Positions 37,774 through 47,459 are shown, counted from the first letter of the stretch. The stretch: DNA of 64,000 nucleotides from an uncultured Bacilli bacterium (GCA_934148995.1 CAKPDM010000003.1:62001-126000); one strand, 5' to 3'. A program made the numbers and translations. Notes: a model not told the origin generated them from the sequence alone.

Positions 37774-38409
37774 ATGAAAGAGAAGTATTTAAAATATTTA
37801 AATGAAGATATAAAATTTGATAAGACAACAATGATAGGAATATTTAGTTTGCTAATAGTAATAACAGGAATATTTGGTTTTCTTTATGAATTTATCTTCT
37901 ATTATTTTAATGGAGGAATGAAAACTTTTTATTGGCGAGGTGGTAATTTTTTACCTTGGATTAATATCTATGCCACAGGATCAATTATGATTTATTTTTT
38001 AACTTATAAGGATAGAAAGAAACCAATAAAAGTCTTTCTACTTAGTGTTATTTCTACAGGAATACTTGAATATTTTTCAGGACTTGGTATGTATAAGATT
38101 GCTGGTAAAAGGTGTTGGGATTATAATCAAGAAATATTAAATTTTGGTAATATTGATGGCTTTGTTTGCTTAAGAAGTGTTTTAATCTTTGGTATATTTG
38201 CCTTATTACTTATGTATATAGTTTTACCACTTTGTTTTTATATAGCAAAGAAATCTAATAAAAAGGTATTTGTTACTATTAGTGTTATTCTATGTTCTAT
38301 AATTATGATAGATGAATTTTATAACCTGTTAATAGCGAGAATTTTTCATCTACCGAGAGCCTATAATGTTTATTCTAAGTTAGGTGTTCCATATGTTAAA
38401 TTTAAATAG
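37774..38409 (+). CDS. CmpB-like putative ABC transporter membrane protein
   Basis: 211 residues with about five membrane helices. The pattern FGFLYEFIFYYFNGG ... YWRGGNFLPWINIYATGS ... EYFSGLGMYKIAGKRCWDY ... NFGNIDGFVCLRS is that of the ABC_trans_CmpB (type IV) family, whose transport function is not proven. No ATPase gene is adjacent. It follows tag by 20 bases. Confidence 0.8.
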   Translation: MKEKYLKYLNEDIKFDKTTMIGIFSLLIVITGIFGFLYEFIFYYFNGGMKTFYWRGGNFLPWINIYATGSIMIYFLTYKDRKKPIKVFLLSVISTGILEYFSGLGMYKIAGKRCWDYNQEILNFGNIDGFVCLRSVLIFGIFALLLMYIVLPLCFYIAKKSNKKVFVTISVILCSIIMIDEFYNLLIARIFHLPRAYNVYSKLGVPYVKFK

Positions 38410-38542
38410 TTTTTGACATTATTTTTAGTTTCGTGCAAAAAGAAACTAAGAATGTAAATTAGTATTAACTTTTTTCTAATGTAAAAATATATATTAAATT
38501 TTAAAAAATGGTTTATAATAGACGTAATAGGAGGAAAATAAT

Positions 38543-39430
38543 ATGGAAAAAGCAAAAGTTTATTTTACAAAAAATATCACTAGTGAAGGACTAATAAAAA
38601 TTTATGACGCCTTAAATAGAGAACTAAAAGGAAAAGTAGCCGTTAAAATATCAACTGGTGAAATGGGAGGACATAATTATCTTGATCCTAATTTGATTAA
38701 AGATTTAGTGCATAAACTAAATGGAACAATTGTTGAGTGTAATACTGCCTATCCTGGTAAAAGAATGAAAACAGAAGACCATTTAGCAACTGCTAAAGCA
38801 CATGGATTTTGTGATATAGCAGAAGTTGATATTATGGATAGTGAAGGTAGTGTTGAAATACCTGTTAATTATGAAGGTCATTTACAAAATAAAAATATAG
38901 TAGGAAGTCACATTAACAATTATGATTCAATGTTAATGCTATCACACTTCAAAGGTCATGCTATGGGAGGTTTTGGTGGAGCTTTAAAAAATATGAGTAT
39001 CGGCGTTGCTTCTAGTAACGGAAAAGCTTGGATTCACTCTGTTGGTAGAACAACTTCACCTGCTGAATTATGGAATTATACTGAAGACCAAGATGGTTTC
39101 TTAGAGAGTATGGCAGAAGCAGATAAAGCCGTTGTTGAACATTTTGGTAGTGATAATATGGCTTATATCAATGTAGCTAACAAAATTTCTATTGATTGTG
39201 ACTGTGACTCTAATCCAAGTGATCCAGAAATGGCTGATATTGGAATTTATGCTAGTTTAGACCCAGTTGCTCTTGATAGATGTTGTTATGATGCTATTAT
39301 TAATTCTTTAGATGAAGGCAAAGCTTCACTAATCAAAAGAATGGAAGAAAAACATGCTATTCATATTGTAGAAACAGCCGAAAAACTTGGTATCGGTACT
39401 ACTGATTATGAAGTAATTAATATTGATTAA
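38543..39430 (+). CDS. DUF362-domain protein
   Basis: 295 residues of the DUF362 family, often linked to iron-sulfur clusters. Seen: VAVKISTGEMGGHNYLDP, SHFKGHAMGGFGGALKNMS and SLDPVALDRCCYDAI. A Cys-rich CDCDSNPSDPE segment stands where other members carry a ferredoxin module. Biochemical role unknown. GGAGG precedes the ATG. Confidence 0.88.
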   Translation: MEKAKVYFTKNITSEGLIKIYDALNRELKGKVAVKISTGEMGGHNYLDPNLIKDLVHKLNGTIVECNTAYPGKRMKTEDHLATAKAHGFCDIAEVDIMDSEGSVEIPVNYEGHLQNKNIVGSHINNYDSMLMLSHFKGHAMGGFGGALKNMSIGVASSNGKAWIHSVGRTTSPAELWNYTEDQDGFLESMAEADKAVVEHFGSDNMAYINVANKISIDCDCDSNPSDPEMADIGIYASLDPVALDRCCYDAIINSLDEGKASLIKRMEEKHAIHIVETAEKLGIGTTDYEVINID

Positions 39431-39445
39431 TAATTAATTGGAGTA

Positions 39446-40495
39446 ATGATGTATACCATAGTTGATTATTTAAATTACTATAAAGATTTAACATTAGAAG
39501 AAGCGGTATTTAATAAAATTGATGATTTATTATTTGCCATACTAGTATATCTACCAGTAGAATCTTTTAAAGGAGAAATTACTTTTGAAGAATTCTATCT
39601 TCTAGCTAAGAAATATCAGCAAGAAAATATTGGTGTTATGGTTCCTAAAGCGTATGAGTTATTAGAAATAATAAATAATTCTAAAAGATATAAAAATTTA
39701 AAAATAGCAAATTTTATTAGAAGAAGAGATAGTGATACCCAGTTTGGTGCTGCTACCTTTATCTTAGATGATAAGAAAATAATTAGTTTTAAAGGAACAG
39801 ACGGCTCTTTGATTGGTTGGATTGAAAATATTAGAATATCTTATAAGTATCTAACAACAACTCAGAGCCTTGCAGTTTCTTATCTTAAAGATAATATCAA
39901 AGAAATAGATAAAACAGTATATGTCACTGGACACTCTAAAGGAGGAAATCTTGCTTTAGTAAGTGTCATGGAACTAGATGATGAATCTTTCCAAAAGATA
40001 GTAGCAGTAGATAACTTTGATGGACCTGGTTTGAGATTAAGTGAATATAACTCTTTAAAATATGAAAGGGTATTACCTAAACTTAATAATATTGTTCCAG
40101 CAATGTCTTGTGTTGGTATATTATTAAATAATAGTAATTATCAAGTAGTAGCTAGTAATCTTTTTGCTTTTGAACAACATTATCCAACTTCTTGGAATGT
40201 TTTTGGACAGCTGTTTGTAGAAGCCGAGTTAGCAAAATCTAGTATTCAGTTACATGAATCTACTACTGCTGGACTTGAAAATTTAAACCAAGAGAAAATA
40301 GAATATGCTTTTGAAACTTTATTTACAAATCTAGGAAAAGAATATACTCAACCAGTAAAAGTTACAATGGAAGACATAAAAAATATTTTAAAGAATATGA
40401 AAAATATAGATAGAGAAGTCTATAGTTATATGGAAACTATACTAAGTGCAATGTTTAGTGTTTCCTATAAAGATAGCGATTTAGAGGTATTATGA
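39446..40495 (+). CDS. Mbeg1-like (DUF2974) alpha/beta hydrolase
   Basis: 349 residues. The DUF2974 lipase-like domain has the nucleophile elbow VTGHSKGGNLAL (Ser near residue 171) preceded by IISFKGTDGS. The family is common in Firmicutes, presumed esterase or lipase. Its stop overlaps the start of the next gene (ATGA), so the two are coupled. Confidence 0.85.
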   Translation: MMYTIVDYLNYYKDLTLEEAVFNKIDDLLFAILVYLPVESFKGEITFEEFYLLAKKYQQENIGVMVPKAYELLEIINNSKRYKNLKIANFIRRRDSDTQFGAATFILDDKKIISFKGTDGSLIGWIENIRISYKYLTTTQSLAVSYLKDNIKEIDKTVYVTGHSKGGNLALVSVMELDDESFQKIVAVDNFDGPGLRLSEYNSLKYERVLPKLNNIVPAMSCVGILLNNSNYQVVASNLFAFEQHYPTSWNVFGQLFVEAELAKSSIQLHESTTAGLENLNQEKIEYAFETLFTNLGKEYTQPVKVTMEDIKNILKNMKNIDREVYSYMETILSAMFSVSYKDSDLEVL

Positions 40496-41226
40496 AAAAG
40501 AAAATATTAATTACCATAGCAGTTGTTATTGTTATTTTAATAGTTACTTTTTCAGTTATAATCGGTCATTTCGTAAAAAGTGATTTAACGATGGAAAGTG
40601 ATTTAACAAAAGAAATAACAGAAATTAATTTATTAATAGAAAACAATAGTAAAGATACTAGTAGTATTGATCAAAGATTAAATACTATCAATACTAGTGG
40701 AGATTATGTTTTGGTAGAGAAAGCTGCTAAAAGATATTTAAAAGATAAGAAAGAACTATTTACATCTTTATATGCTACTTTAGATAATACTGATAAGATA
40801 GAAAAGGTCTTAACGATTGAAAATATTAAAGCTGATGCTAAAAACTTTACTAATACAATGAATCTTTTAAATACAACTGGTTTAGAACTAACTAGTCTAA
40901 GAGAAAAGTATGTTAATTTAACTAGTGAGAAAACTATTCTTAGCTATTTAAATAAGAATTTAAGAGAAGATAATTACTATAAAGAATATTATCTTAACGA
41001 ATTAATGCAAGATATGACTAAGAATGAAGAAGATTTAAAAGCAATTGATGATTTATTAGATACAATTGTTGATTTAAAAGAAGTATTTAACTTTTTAATA
41101 ACAAATCAAAATAACTGGAATATAGAAAATGATAAAATAATGTTTAGTAGTGAAGAGTTATATAATACTTATAAACGGTTATTAACTAGCATAAGTGAAG
41201 AAACCAAAACTACTAATAACATATAA
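40492..41226 (+). CDS. Single-pass membrane protein with long helical outer domain
   Basis: 244 residues: N-terminal membrane helix (ILITIAVVIVILIVTFSVII) followed by about 210 residues that are almost entirely helical and coiled-coil prone. Family not recognised; architecture like the protein at 24149. Coupled to the upstream hydrolase by a 4-base overlap. Confidence 0.72.
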   Translation: MKKKILITIAVVIVILIVTFSVIIGHFVKSDLTMESDLTKEITEINLLIENNSKDTSSIDQRLNTINTSGDYVLVEKAAKRYLKDKKELFTSLYATLDNTDKIEKVLTIENIKADAKNFTNTMNLLNTTGLELTSLREKYVNLTSEKTILSYLNKNLREDNYYKEYYLNELMQDMTKNEEDLKAIDDLLDTIVDLKEVFNFLITNQNNWNIENDKIMFSSEELYNTYKRLLTSISEETKTTNNI

Positions 41227-41333
41227 TTTACAGAAAGGTTGTCAATTATAAATTATCACTTTTAAAATATTAGAAAATTCTTGCTAGTATTAAGTATCTT
41301 ATGATAATCTTTAAAAGAAAAAGGTGATGCTAG

Positions 41334-41834
41334 ATGGATGAAGAGTTTTTAGATATTATTAAAGATATAATAGAAAATGATGAAGTTAAGAAGATGAAAA
41401 ATTATCGTCAACATGCTGATACTAGTTGTTACGAACATTGCTATAATGCTGCATATTACTGTTATTTACTTTCTAAAAAATTTAATTTAGATTATAAATC
41501 TTGTGCTAGAGCAGCTATGCTTCATGATTTCTATTTATATGACTGGCGCGTAAAAGATAAAGCTCATAAATGGCACGCTTTTACTCATCCAAGAAAAGCT
41601 TTAGATAAATCTCTTTCTATCTTTTCCCTAAATGAAACAGAAAAAGATATTATCATAAACCATATGTGGCCTGTAACAATTAAACTACCAAGGACAAAAG
41701 AAGCCTTGATATTAACTTTAGTAGATAAATACTGTGCTACTTATGAAACATCTAACTATTTTTTAAAACAATTAAAAAAGAAACCAACCTGGCAATATGC
41801 TTACTTAATGCTTTGGTTAGTTATTAGAAAATAA
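41334..41834 (+). CDS. HD-domain phosphohydrolase
   Basis: 166 residues with the HD metal motif: H in SCYEHCYN, HD in AAMLHDFYLYDW, an additional H in HKWHAFTHPRKA and D in LVDKYCAT. The family hydrolyses nucleotide or phosphate esters; similar stand-alone HD proteins are annotated YfbR- or YqeK-like without a defined substrate. ATG follows AAAGGTG; terminator directly after the stop. Confidence 0.85.
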   Translation: MDEEFLDIIKDIIENDEVKKMKNYRQHADTSCYEHCYNAAYYCYLLSKKFNLDYKSCARAAMLHDFYLYDWRVKDKAHKWHAFTHPRKALDKSLSIFSLNETEKDIIINHMWPVTIKLPRTKEALILTLVDKYCATYETSNYFLKQLKKKPTWQYAYLMLWLVIRK

Positions 41835-41871
41835 AGAAGAAATGCTTATTATTCAAGTATTTCTTCTTTTT
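41833..41871 (+). terminator. Terminator of the HD-domain gene
   Basis: AAAGAAGAAAT (41833-41843) pairs with ATTTCTTCTTT (41859-41869) and is followed by T residues. Confidence 0.8.
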
Positions 41872-41877
41872 AATAGT

Positions 41878-41894
41878 ACGGGAAAAGCTAAAAT
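41878..41894 (+). repeat. 17-base repeat, copy 2
   Basis: ACGGGAAAAGCTAAAAT, identical to 17452-17468 in Rpn module A. No Rpn gene is here; it may mark a lost element or a mobile end. Confidence 0.5.
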
Positions 41895-41906
41895 GTTTCT
41901 ATTTTA

Positions 41907-41935
41907 TTGTTTATAATAATCATTAATAGTATAAT
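41907..41935 (+). promoter_or_regulatory. Promoter of the small hydrophobic-peptide locus
   Basis: TTGTTT at 41907-41912, 17-base spacer, TATAAT at 41930-41935. Start of transcription is expected near 41942. Confidence 0.7.
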
Positions 41936-42001
41936 AGCGACGGAAATACTTAATAATTAGAGTGCTTGCCTTTTTTCTTTAAGGAAAGGAGGCTTGATAT
42001 T

Positions 42002-42075
42002 ATGTCAAAAAAGACTTTTTAATACCATTTTTAGTAATAATTATCATTTTACTAATCGGCCTACTTTATAGATAG
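42002..42075 (+). pseudogene. Type I toxin-like hydrophobic peptide gene, frameshifted
   Basis: ATG at 42002 after AAAGGAGG encodes MSKKTF and then stops in a T5 run. One extra T would continue it as a 24-residue peptide with the hydrophobic tail IPFLVIIIILLIGLLYR ending at 42075. The ribosome site (41985-41992) is sequestered by GCCTTTTTTCTT (41968-41979), and a 3' hairpin (42087-42114) repeats AGCACT/AGTGCT words that also match 41961-41966. These features are typical of type I toxin mRNAs. The gap 41835-42288 holds this locus and otherwise no gene. Confidence 0.5.
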
Positions 42076-42086
42076 ACCAGTAAAAA

Positions 42087-42114
42087 AGCACTCAATCTAA
42101 TAGATTGTAGTGCT
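42087..42114 (+). terminator. 3' hairpin of the hydrophobic-peptide transcript
   Basis: AGCACT and AATCT pair with AGATT and AGTGCT. There is no T-run, so it may be a stability hairpin or part of an antisense RNA target. The 5' arm can alternatively pair with AGTGCT at 41961-41966 near the transcript start. Confidence 0.45.
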
Positions 42115-42288
42115 AACCAAAACTTAAAAAGTAAGTACTCAAAATCTGGATATTAAGTATTTCCTTTTTTATTATATGAAGTCTCCTTCATCTATATATA
42201 TACATAGTAACATAGACCTACCTTTTCAGCAAGTAGATTGCTAAAAAAGTAAAAACATGTTAAAATACGTAGGAAGGGAGATTTTTTT

Positions 42289-42957
42289 GTGGAAGAATTA
42301 TTTGAAAAATTAAAAATAAGTCCTAAGAATCTTACACTTTATAATACAGCAGTATCTCACTCATCATATGCTAATGAACATAAAGCTAAAAAAGATTATG
42401 AAAGATTAGAATTTTTGGGAGATGCTGTAGTTGATTTAGTAGTTGCTGATTATTTATATCGTTATGAAAAAGAAACTGAAGGAGAAATGACTAAAGTAAG
42501 AGCAAGCTACGTTTGTGAAAATGCTTTATATAGATATTCAATGGATATGGGTTTTAATAACTATATAAAAGTAGGTCATGGAGAAGAAAATAGTGGAGGA
42601 AAATATAAAAAAGCAATTGTTGCTGATATATTTGAAGCTATTATGGGAGCTATTTATTTAGACCTTGGTTATGAAACTGTTAGAAGAGTAATACTAGATA
42701 TAGTAGTACCATATATTCAAAATCCAAATATAGTTTTCTTTGAAGACTATAAATCAGCACTTCAACAAGCAGTACAAACAACAAGACAAAGTGTAATTTA
42801 TGAAGTAGTAAAAGAAGAAGGACCAGCACACGATAAAACATTTACAATCGAAGCAAAAGTAGATGGAATTATCTATGGTAAAGGGGTAGGCAGTAGTAAA
42901 AAAGATGCTGAACAAATAGCAGCAAAAGATGCTTTAGAGAAGTTGGCAAAGAATTGA
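42289..42957 (+). CDS. rnc: Ribonuclease III
   Basis: Double-strand-specific endoribonuclease for rRNA and mRNA processing. 222 residues: catalytic signature ERLEFLGDAVVDLV (residues about 38-51), second acidic motif ADIFEAIMGAIYLD, and a C-terminal dsRNA-binding domain (DYKSALQQAVQ ... GSSKKDAEQIAAKDALEKL). GTG start after AGGAAGGGAG. It ends in TGA overlapping the next TTG start. Confidence 0.97.
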   Translation: MEELFEKLKISPKNLTLYNTAVSHSSYANEHKAKKDYERLEFLGDAVVDLVVADYLYRYEKETEGEMTKVRASYVCENALYRYSMDMGFNNYIKVGHGEENSGGKYKKAIVADIFEAIMGAIYLDLGYETVRRVILDIVVPYIQNPNIVFFEDYKSALQQAVQTTRQSVIYEVVKEEGPAHDKTFTIEAKVDGIIYGKGVGSSKKDAEQIAAKDALEKLAKN

Positions 42958-43415
42958 AAGTAGAGCATTTAAGAATATTTTCATTCTTAAAAAATTCCTG
43001 TATATCACAACAGGAACAAATTGATAGATCCAAAATGATACTAGTAAAGGATTTATTAGTTAATGGTGATTTGTTAGAAAATGAAGAAATTAAGATGATC
43101 TCTGCTAAACTAACCACTACTTATAATAATGGTAGTGAAATAGTAGAATTTTATAAAGAGTTTATCGATGAACTAGAAGAAACTAGTAGTACTTTATTAC
43201 TTGGAAGTTTATTGACTGATAACATTGCAGTTGAGAATTATTTGATTTATCAAGAAAAATATCATGAGTTATTTTATCGCTATTTAGAAACTGATATAGA
43301 TGATGTAATTTCTGTTTTTTCTAATCGTGAACAAGAAAAAATATTATCTAACACAATAGATGTGGAAGAGAAAAAACTATATAAAAAAATAAAAACTTAT
43401 AAGGAGGGAAAATAA
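42954..43415 (+). CDS. Hypothetical protein between rnc and rnjA
   Basis: 153 residues, helical, acidic, with no membrane segment and no recognised family. TTG start overlaps the rnc stop by 4 bases, and the gene ends directly before rnjA (whose GGAGG lies in its last codons). Tight coupling between two ribonuclease genes suggests an RNA-metabolism role, an inference only. Confidence 0.7.
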   Translation: MKVEHLRIFSFLKNSCISQQEQIDRSKMILVKDLLVNGDLLENEEIKMISAKLTTTYNNGSEIVEFYKEFIDELEETSSTLLLGSLLTDNIAVENYLIYQEKYHELFYRYLETDIDDVISVFSNREQEKILSNTIDVEEKKLYKKIKTYKEGK

Positions 43416-45068
43416 ATGAGTAAAATTAAAATATTTAGTTTAGGTGGACTAAACGAAAATGGTAAAAATATGTATATCGTTGATGTCGATAAATCATTAT
43501 ATATATTTGATGCCGGTTTAAAATATGATGTTGAAATGAATCTTGGAATAGATTATATTATTCCAAATTTTGATTACTTAGTAAAAAATAAAAAAAGAAT
43601 AAAAGGAATTTTCTTAAGTCACGGTCATGAAGGAAATATTGGTGCTGTACCAGATTTAGTAAATAAACTAGGTGATGTTCCAATCTATGGTGGAAAGTTA
43701 ACACTTGAAATATTAAGAATAGATTTAGAAGAAGCAGGAATTAAAAAAGCTAATTTACATGAGATTAAAGCACATCGAAAATTAAACTTTGGTAGTGAAA
43801 GTATTTTTCCAATTGCTATGACTCATTCTATTCCAGATGCTTTCTGTTATGTTCTATACACTAAAGATGGAGCAATTGTTTATACTGGAGACTTTACTTT
43901 TGACCATGCTACTAGAAGTTTATATCAAACCGATTTAGGGAAATTAGCTTATGTTGGGAAGCAAGGAGTTTTATGTTTATTAGCTGAATCATTATATGCT
44001 GCTCGTCCTGGTTATACTAGTCCAAACCATCGTGTACAAGACTTTATTAGAACAGTACTTACTAAGAATGAGGATAGAATAATTGTGACAATCTTTCCAG
44101 CCCATTTCTATCGTATTCAAGAGTTATTCGATGAAATATCACAAACCCATCGTAAGATTGTTATCATGGGAAAAAGTTTACAAAGTATGATTAACTATGG
44201 AATTGAAAATAAATACTTAGAAATAAATCCTAAAGTTATCGGAGATTTATCTAACTTAAATGATAAAGACGTAGTAGTATTTATTTCCGATGAGAGAGAA
44301 AAACCATTCGCTAATTTAGAAAGAATCATTAAAGGTTACGATAAATTCATTAAGCTAAAAGATACAGATACTATCTTTATTAGTGAACCAAGTGCTGAAG
44401 GAATGGAACGTCGTCTTGCTCTTATTATGGATGAAATTGCTATGTTAGGAGTTAATGCTATCAGCTTATCAAGTAAAAAACATCTTTTACATCACGCTTC
44501 TAGTGAAGACTTAAAGATGATGCTTAACTTATTAAGACCAAAATATCTATTTCCTGTAAAAGGTGAATATCGTAATCAATACGCGTTTGCAGAGATAGCA
44601 GAAGAAATGAATATTCCTAAAGAAAATATCTTTTTAAAACAAAATGGTGATGTTGTAACATTAGAAGACGGCATCTTTAAAGATACAAATGAACATATCA
44701 ATGTTGATGAAGTATTAATAGATGGAAAAGATTCTAGTGATATCGGTAACCTAGTCTTAAAAGATCGTGAAATGTTAGGAGAGAATGGAATCGTTATTAT
44801 CAGTTGTACTTTAGATAGAGAAACTAAAGAAGTAATAGCAGGACCGAAAATCTTAACAAGAGGATTTATCTATGTAAAAGAAAATCAAGATTTAGTAGAA
44901 AATATTAAGAATCTTTCTAAAGAAGTAATTGAATCTAATATTGAAACAGGTACTAAAAAAGTTGATTATGCTAAGATAAAAGCTGATGTTAGGGACCAGC
45001 TTGGCAAGTATTTATATCAAGAAATTGGTTCTAAACCAATGATTATTACTGTAGTACAAGAAGTGTAG
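43416..45068 (+). CDS. rnjA: Ribonuclease J
   Basis: Beta-CASP metallo-beta-lactamase ribonuclease with 5'-to-3' exo- and endonuclease activity, key to Firmicute mRNA decay. 550 residues: LSHGHEGNIGAVP (HxHxxH-type motif with Glu), YTGDFTFDH, the beta-CASP region, and HHASSEDLKMMLNLLRPKYLFPVKGEYR. Standard length. It is cotranscribed with rnc and the small gene between them. Confidence 0.95.
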   Translation: MSKIKIFSLGGLNENGKNMYIVDVDKSLYIFDAGLKYDVEMNLGIDYIIPNFDYLVKNKKRIKGIFLSHGHEGNIGAVPDLVNKLGDVPIYGGKLTLEILRIDLEEAGIKKANLHEIKAHRKLNFGSESIFPIAMTHSIPDAFCYVLYTKDGAIVYTGDFTFDHATRSLYQTDLGKLAYVGKQGVLCLLAESLYAARPGYTSPNHRVQDFIRTVLTKNEDRIIVTIFPAHFYRIQELFDEISQTHRKIVIMGKSLQSMINYGIENKYLEINPKVIGDLSNLNDKDVVVFISDEREKPFANLERIIKGYDKFIKLKDTDTIFISEPSAEGMERRLALIMDEIAMLGVNAISLSSKKHLLHHASSEDLKMMLNLLRPKYLFPVKGEYRNQYAFAEIAEEMNIPKENIFLKQNGDVVTLEDGIFKDTNEHINVDEVLIDGKDSSDIGNLVLKDREMLGENGIVIISCTLDRETKEVIAGPKILTRGFIYVKENQDLVENIKNLSKEVIESNIETGTKKVDYAKIKADVRDQLGKYLYQEIGSKPMIITVVQEV

Positions 45069-45139
45069 TTTTAGGTTGAAACACACTTCTTTTTGTGATA
45101 AAATTTTTTTAGAAATAAGAATAGAGGTGTGTTATAAAA

Positions 45140-46042
45140 ATGAACAAAAGCAAATTAGCTATAGTAATCGCTTTAATAGCAGTTAGTATGGTTACTTTAG
45201 TAGGCAGTAGTTATGCATTATTTACCAAAAGTTTAGAAGGAACGAAAAAAGTATCAATTCAAACTGGAACTTTAAAGGTGGATTTTTCAGAAGGAGATAG
45301 CATCAAATTAGAAAACTCTGCTCCCATGAGTGATAGTGCTGGAACGAATACTACTCCTTATACTTTTACTATAGAAAATACAGGTAATGTAAATGCTTTC
45401 TATACAATTAGAAATGAGGAAGACAGTGCTAGTACACTAGATACTGTTTATCTAAAATATAGATTAGTAGGTGATAATGGCTATGACTCTGGTATAAGAG
45501 TGTTATCAGCAGCGGGAACTGATGGTTATTTAGCAACTACTTCAACTTTAGATACAGGAAAGACTGTTACTTATAAGTTATATATGTGGATTTCTCAAGA
45601 TGCCACAAATGATATTCAAGATAAGATTTATCAAAGTAAAATAGTTGTTCAAAGTGTAAGTAATCTAGTAAGTCACTATGCTTTTGGAAATCCAACAGAA
45701 GCTGATAAGATTAACTATCTAGATGTCATTAATGCGAATGGTTATAAAGTATTAAATAGATTGTATGGAACAGAAAAAGCTGTTTGTATCTATAAAGATG
45801 ATACTTTAGAATGTTTCAAAGAAAATAATTATCAAGAAGAGGCTAGTCATTTAAAAAGTGTCTTTGGAGAGAGTAATTGTACTACTACTGAATCTGGTAC
45901 TAGTTGTACTGTAACAACAAATAATGATACATTCTACTGTAATGCTGATAGTAGCTCATTATATTGTGTTTATAACTCAGAAGCAGCTGTTTGTAAAATT
46001 GACAGTTCAGGTACAGCTTCTTGTTCAACAAGTGTTAAATAA
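45140..46042 (+). CDS. SipW-type TasA/camelysin-like secreted protein
   Basis: 300 residues. SipW-type signal (LAIVIALIAVSMVTLVGSSYALFTKSLEG splits as helix then YALF cleavage-zone) and a TasA/camelysin-like beta domain (VSIQTGTLKVDFSEGD, APMSDSAGT, KLYMWISQDATNDIQDK), followed by a Cys-rich tail (about residues 215-300, nine Cys) with no recognised domain. Such proteins are processed by SipW-like signal peptidases and often form surface fibres. It lacks the variable lectin-like cassette of the other three family members here. Own ribosome site AGGTGTG. Confidence 0.8.
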   Translation: MNKSKLAIVIALIAVSMVTLVGSSYALFTKSLEGTKKVSIQTGTLKVDFSEGDSIKLENSAPMSDSAGTNTTPYTFTIENTGNVNAFYTIRNEEDSASTLDTVYLKYRLVGDNGYDSGIRVLSAAGTDGYLATTSTLDTGKTVTYKLYMWISQDATNDIQDKIYQSKIVVQSVSNLVSHYAFGNPTEADKINYLDVINANGYKVLNRLYGTEKAVCIYKDDTLECFKENNYQEEASHLKSVFGESNCTTTESGTSCTVTTNNDTFYCNADSSSLYCVYNSEAAVCKIDSSGTASCSTSVK

Positions 46043-46046
46043 TAAA

Positions 46047-46080
46047 AAAACTCTAGGCATTTCTCCTGGAGTTTTAATTT
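46047..46080. terminator. Bidirectional terminator between converging genes
   Basis: AAAACTCTAGG (46047-46057) pairs with CCTGGAGTTTT (46065-46075). T-runs occur on both strands, and the stop of the minus-strand ATPase gene is inside it. Confidence 0.85.
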
Positions 46081-47459
46081 TCATCTATTTCAGTTTCATC
46101 AGTTTCTATCTTTGGAAGATCTGATTGTGTTTCTTCATCATCTGGATCATTAATAGGAATTATCTCTGGAACTTCATCATCATTGTCTTCATTTTCTTCC
46201 TGTTCATTCTTTTGAGAAATAACAGTGGCATCTTCACTAATTAAACCAATCTTCATCAAAGTATCTAAGTCATCATCAATATCAATAATACGATAAATTT
46301 CTTCAAAGGAAGTAGTACCATCAAGGACTTTATAAAGACCATCTTGTAACATCGTAATAACATCAGAGTTGTAAACTATTTTCTGAAGATTTTCTTTCTT
46401 CATTTCCTCTTCATTTAAAGCATTTCTAATTTCATCGTTAATCATTAATACTTCTTGAATTGCAACACGGTCGTGATAACCACCAGAACAGTATTCACAT
46501 CCATCATGATTAGCAACATAAGTTTCTTCTACATCTTGATGAAGTGCTAATCTAAATACTTTCTTTTGATATGGAGTAGTAGCTTCCTTCTTGCGGCAAT
46601 GTTTACAAAGCATTTTTGCAAGTCGTTGAGAAATAATTCCTGTTAAAGCACTAGATAATAAGTATCTTTCAACATTCATATCAAGTAGACGTTCGATAGT
46701 GCTTAATGAGTTATTAGTATGGACAGTTGATAAAACCAAATGGCCAGTGATAGAGGCACGAACAGCGATTTTTGCTGTTTCACTATCACGAATTTCTCCG
46801 ATAAGTATGACATTCGGGTCCTGACGTAAGATAGATCTTAAAACAGTCGCAAAGTCAAGACCAATTTCACTATTAACTTGGACTTGATTTAAACCTTCAA
46901 GATTCATTTCGATTGGGTCTTCAACTGTTATAATGTTAGTTTCCTTCTTATTAAGAACTTGTAATATTGAGTAAACAGTTGTACTTTTACCAGAACCAGT
47001 AGCCCCAGTTATTAAGATAATACCATTTGGTTCTTGAATCATCTTTTTAAGTTTTACTAAGTTTTTTTCATTAAATCCTAAAGAATCAATACCTGCTAAG
47101 CTTCTTGAATAGTCAAGAATACGGATAACGCACTTTTCTCCTTCATTAGTTGGAAGGGTAGAAACACGAGTTTCCATTGGAACTCCTTTAATTACTCCCT
47201 TGATAGCACCATCTTGCGGAAGACGACTTTCCGTAATATTCATATTAGCTAGCAGTTTAATTCTAGTGATTAAATTTCTTTCATATATTTTGTCAATTTT
47301 TGTATAATCTCTTAAATCTCCATCGACACGCATACGTACCATCAAGTATTCTTCTCGAGGGTCAAAGTGAATATCACTTGTACCATGAGTAGCGCCATAT
47401 GCTAAGATATCATCAACGACATTAACGACGGGAGTTTTAGTCATATCATAAGAAACCAT
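46074..47459 (-). CDS. pilB: Type IV pilus/type II secretion assembly ATPase (PilB/GspE/ComGA)
   Basis: Hexameric ATPase powering pseudopilus or type IV pilus extension. 461 residues: N1/N2 region with SDIHFDPREEYLMVRMRVDGDL, Walker A GATGSGKST, the Asp box region TVEDPIEMNLEG, Walker B LIGEIRD, His box STVHTNN, and a zinc site CKHC ... CEYC. Acidic tail of about 45 residues. It is divergent from two pseudopilin genes. Other core genes (pilC, prepilin peptidase) are not in the window. Confidence 0.93.
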   Translation of the reverse strand: MVSYDMTKTPVVNVVDDILAYGATHGTSDIHFDPREEYLMVRMRVDGDLRDYTKIDKIYERNLITRIKLLANMNITESRLPQDGAIKGVIKGVPMETRVSTLPTNEGEKCVIRILDYSRSLAGIDSLGFNEKNLVKLKKMIQEPNGIILITGATGSGKSTTVYSILQVLNKKETNIITVEDPIEMNLEGLNQVQVNSEIGLDFATVLRSILRQDPNVILIGEIRDSETAKIAVRASITGHLVLSTVHTNNSLSTIERLLDMNVERYLLSSALTGIISQRLAKMLCKHCRKKEATTPYQKKVFRLALHQDVEETYVANHDGCEYCSGGYHDRVAIQEVLMINDEIRNALNEEEMKKENLQKIVYNSDVITMLQDGLYKVLDGTTSFEEIYRIIDIDDDLDTLMKIGLISEDATVISQKNEQEENEDNDDEVPEIIPINDPDDEETQSDLPKIETDETEIDEN

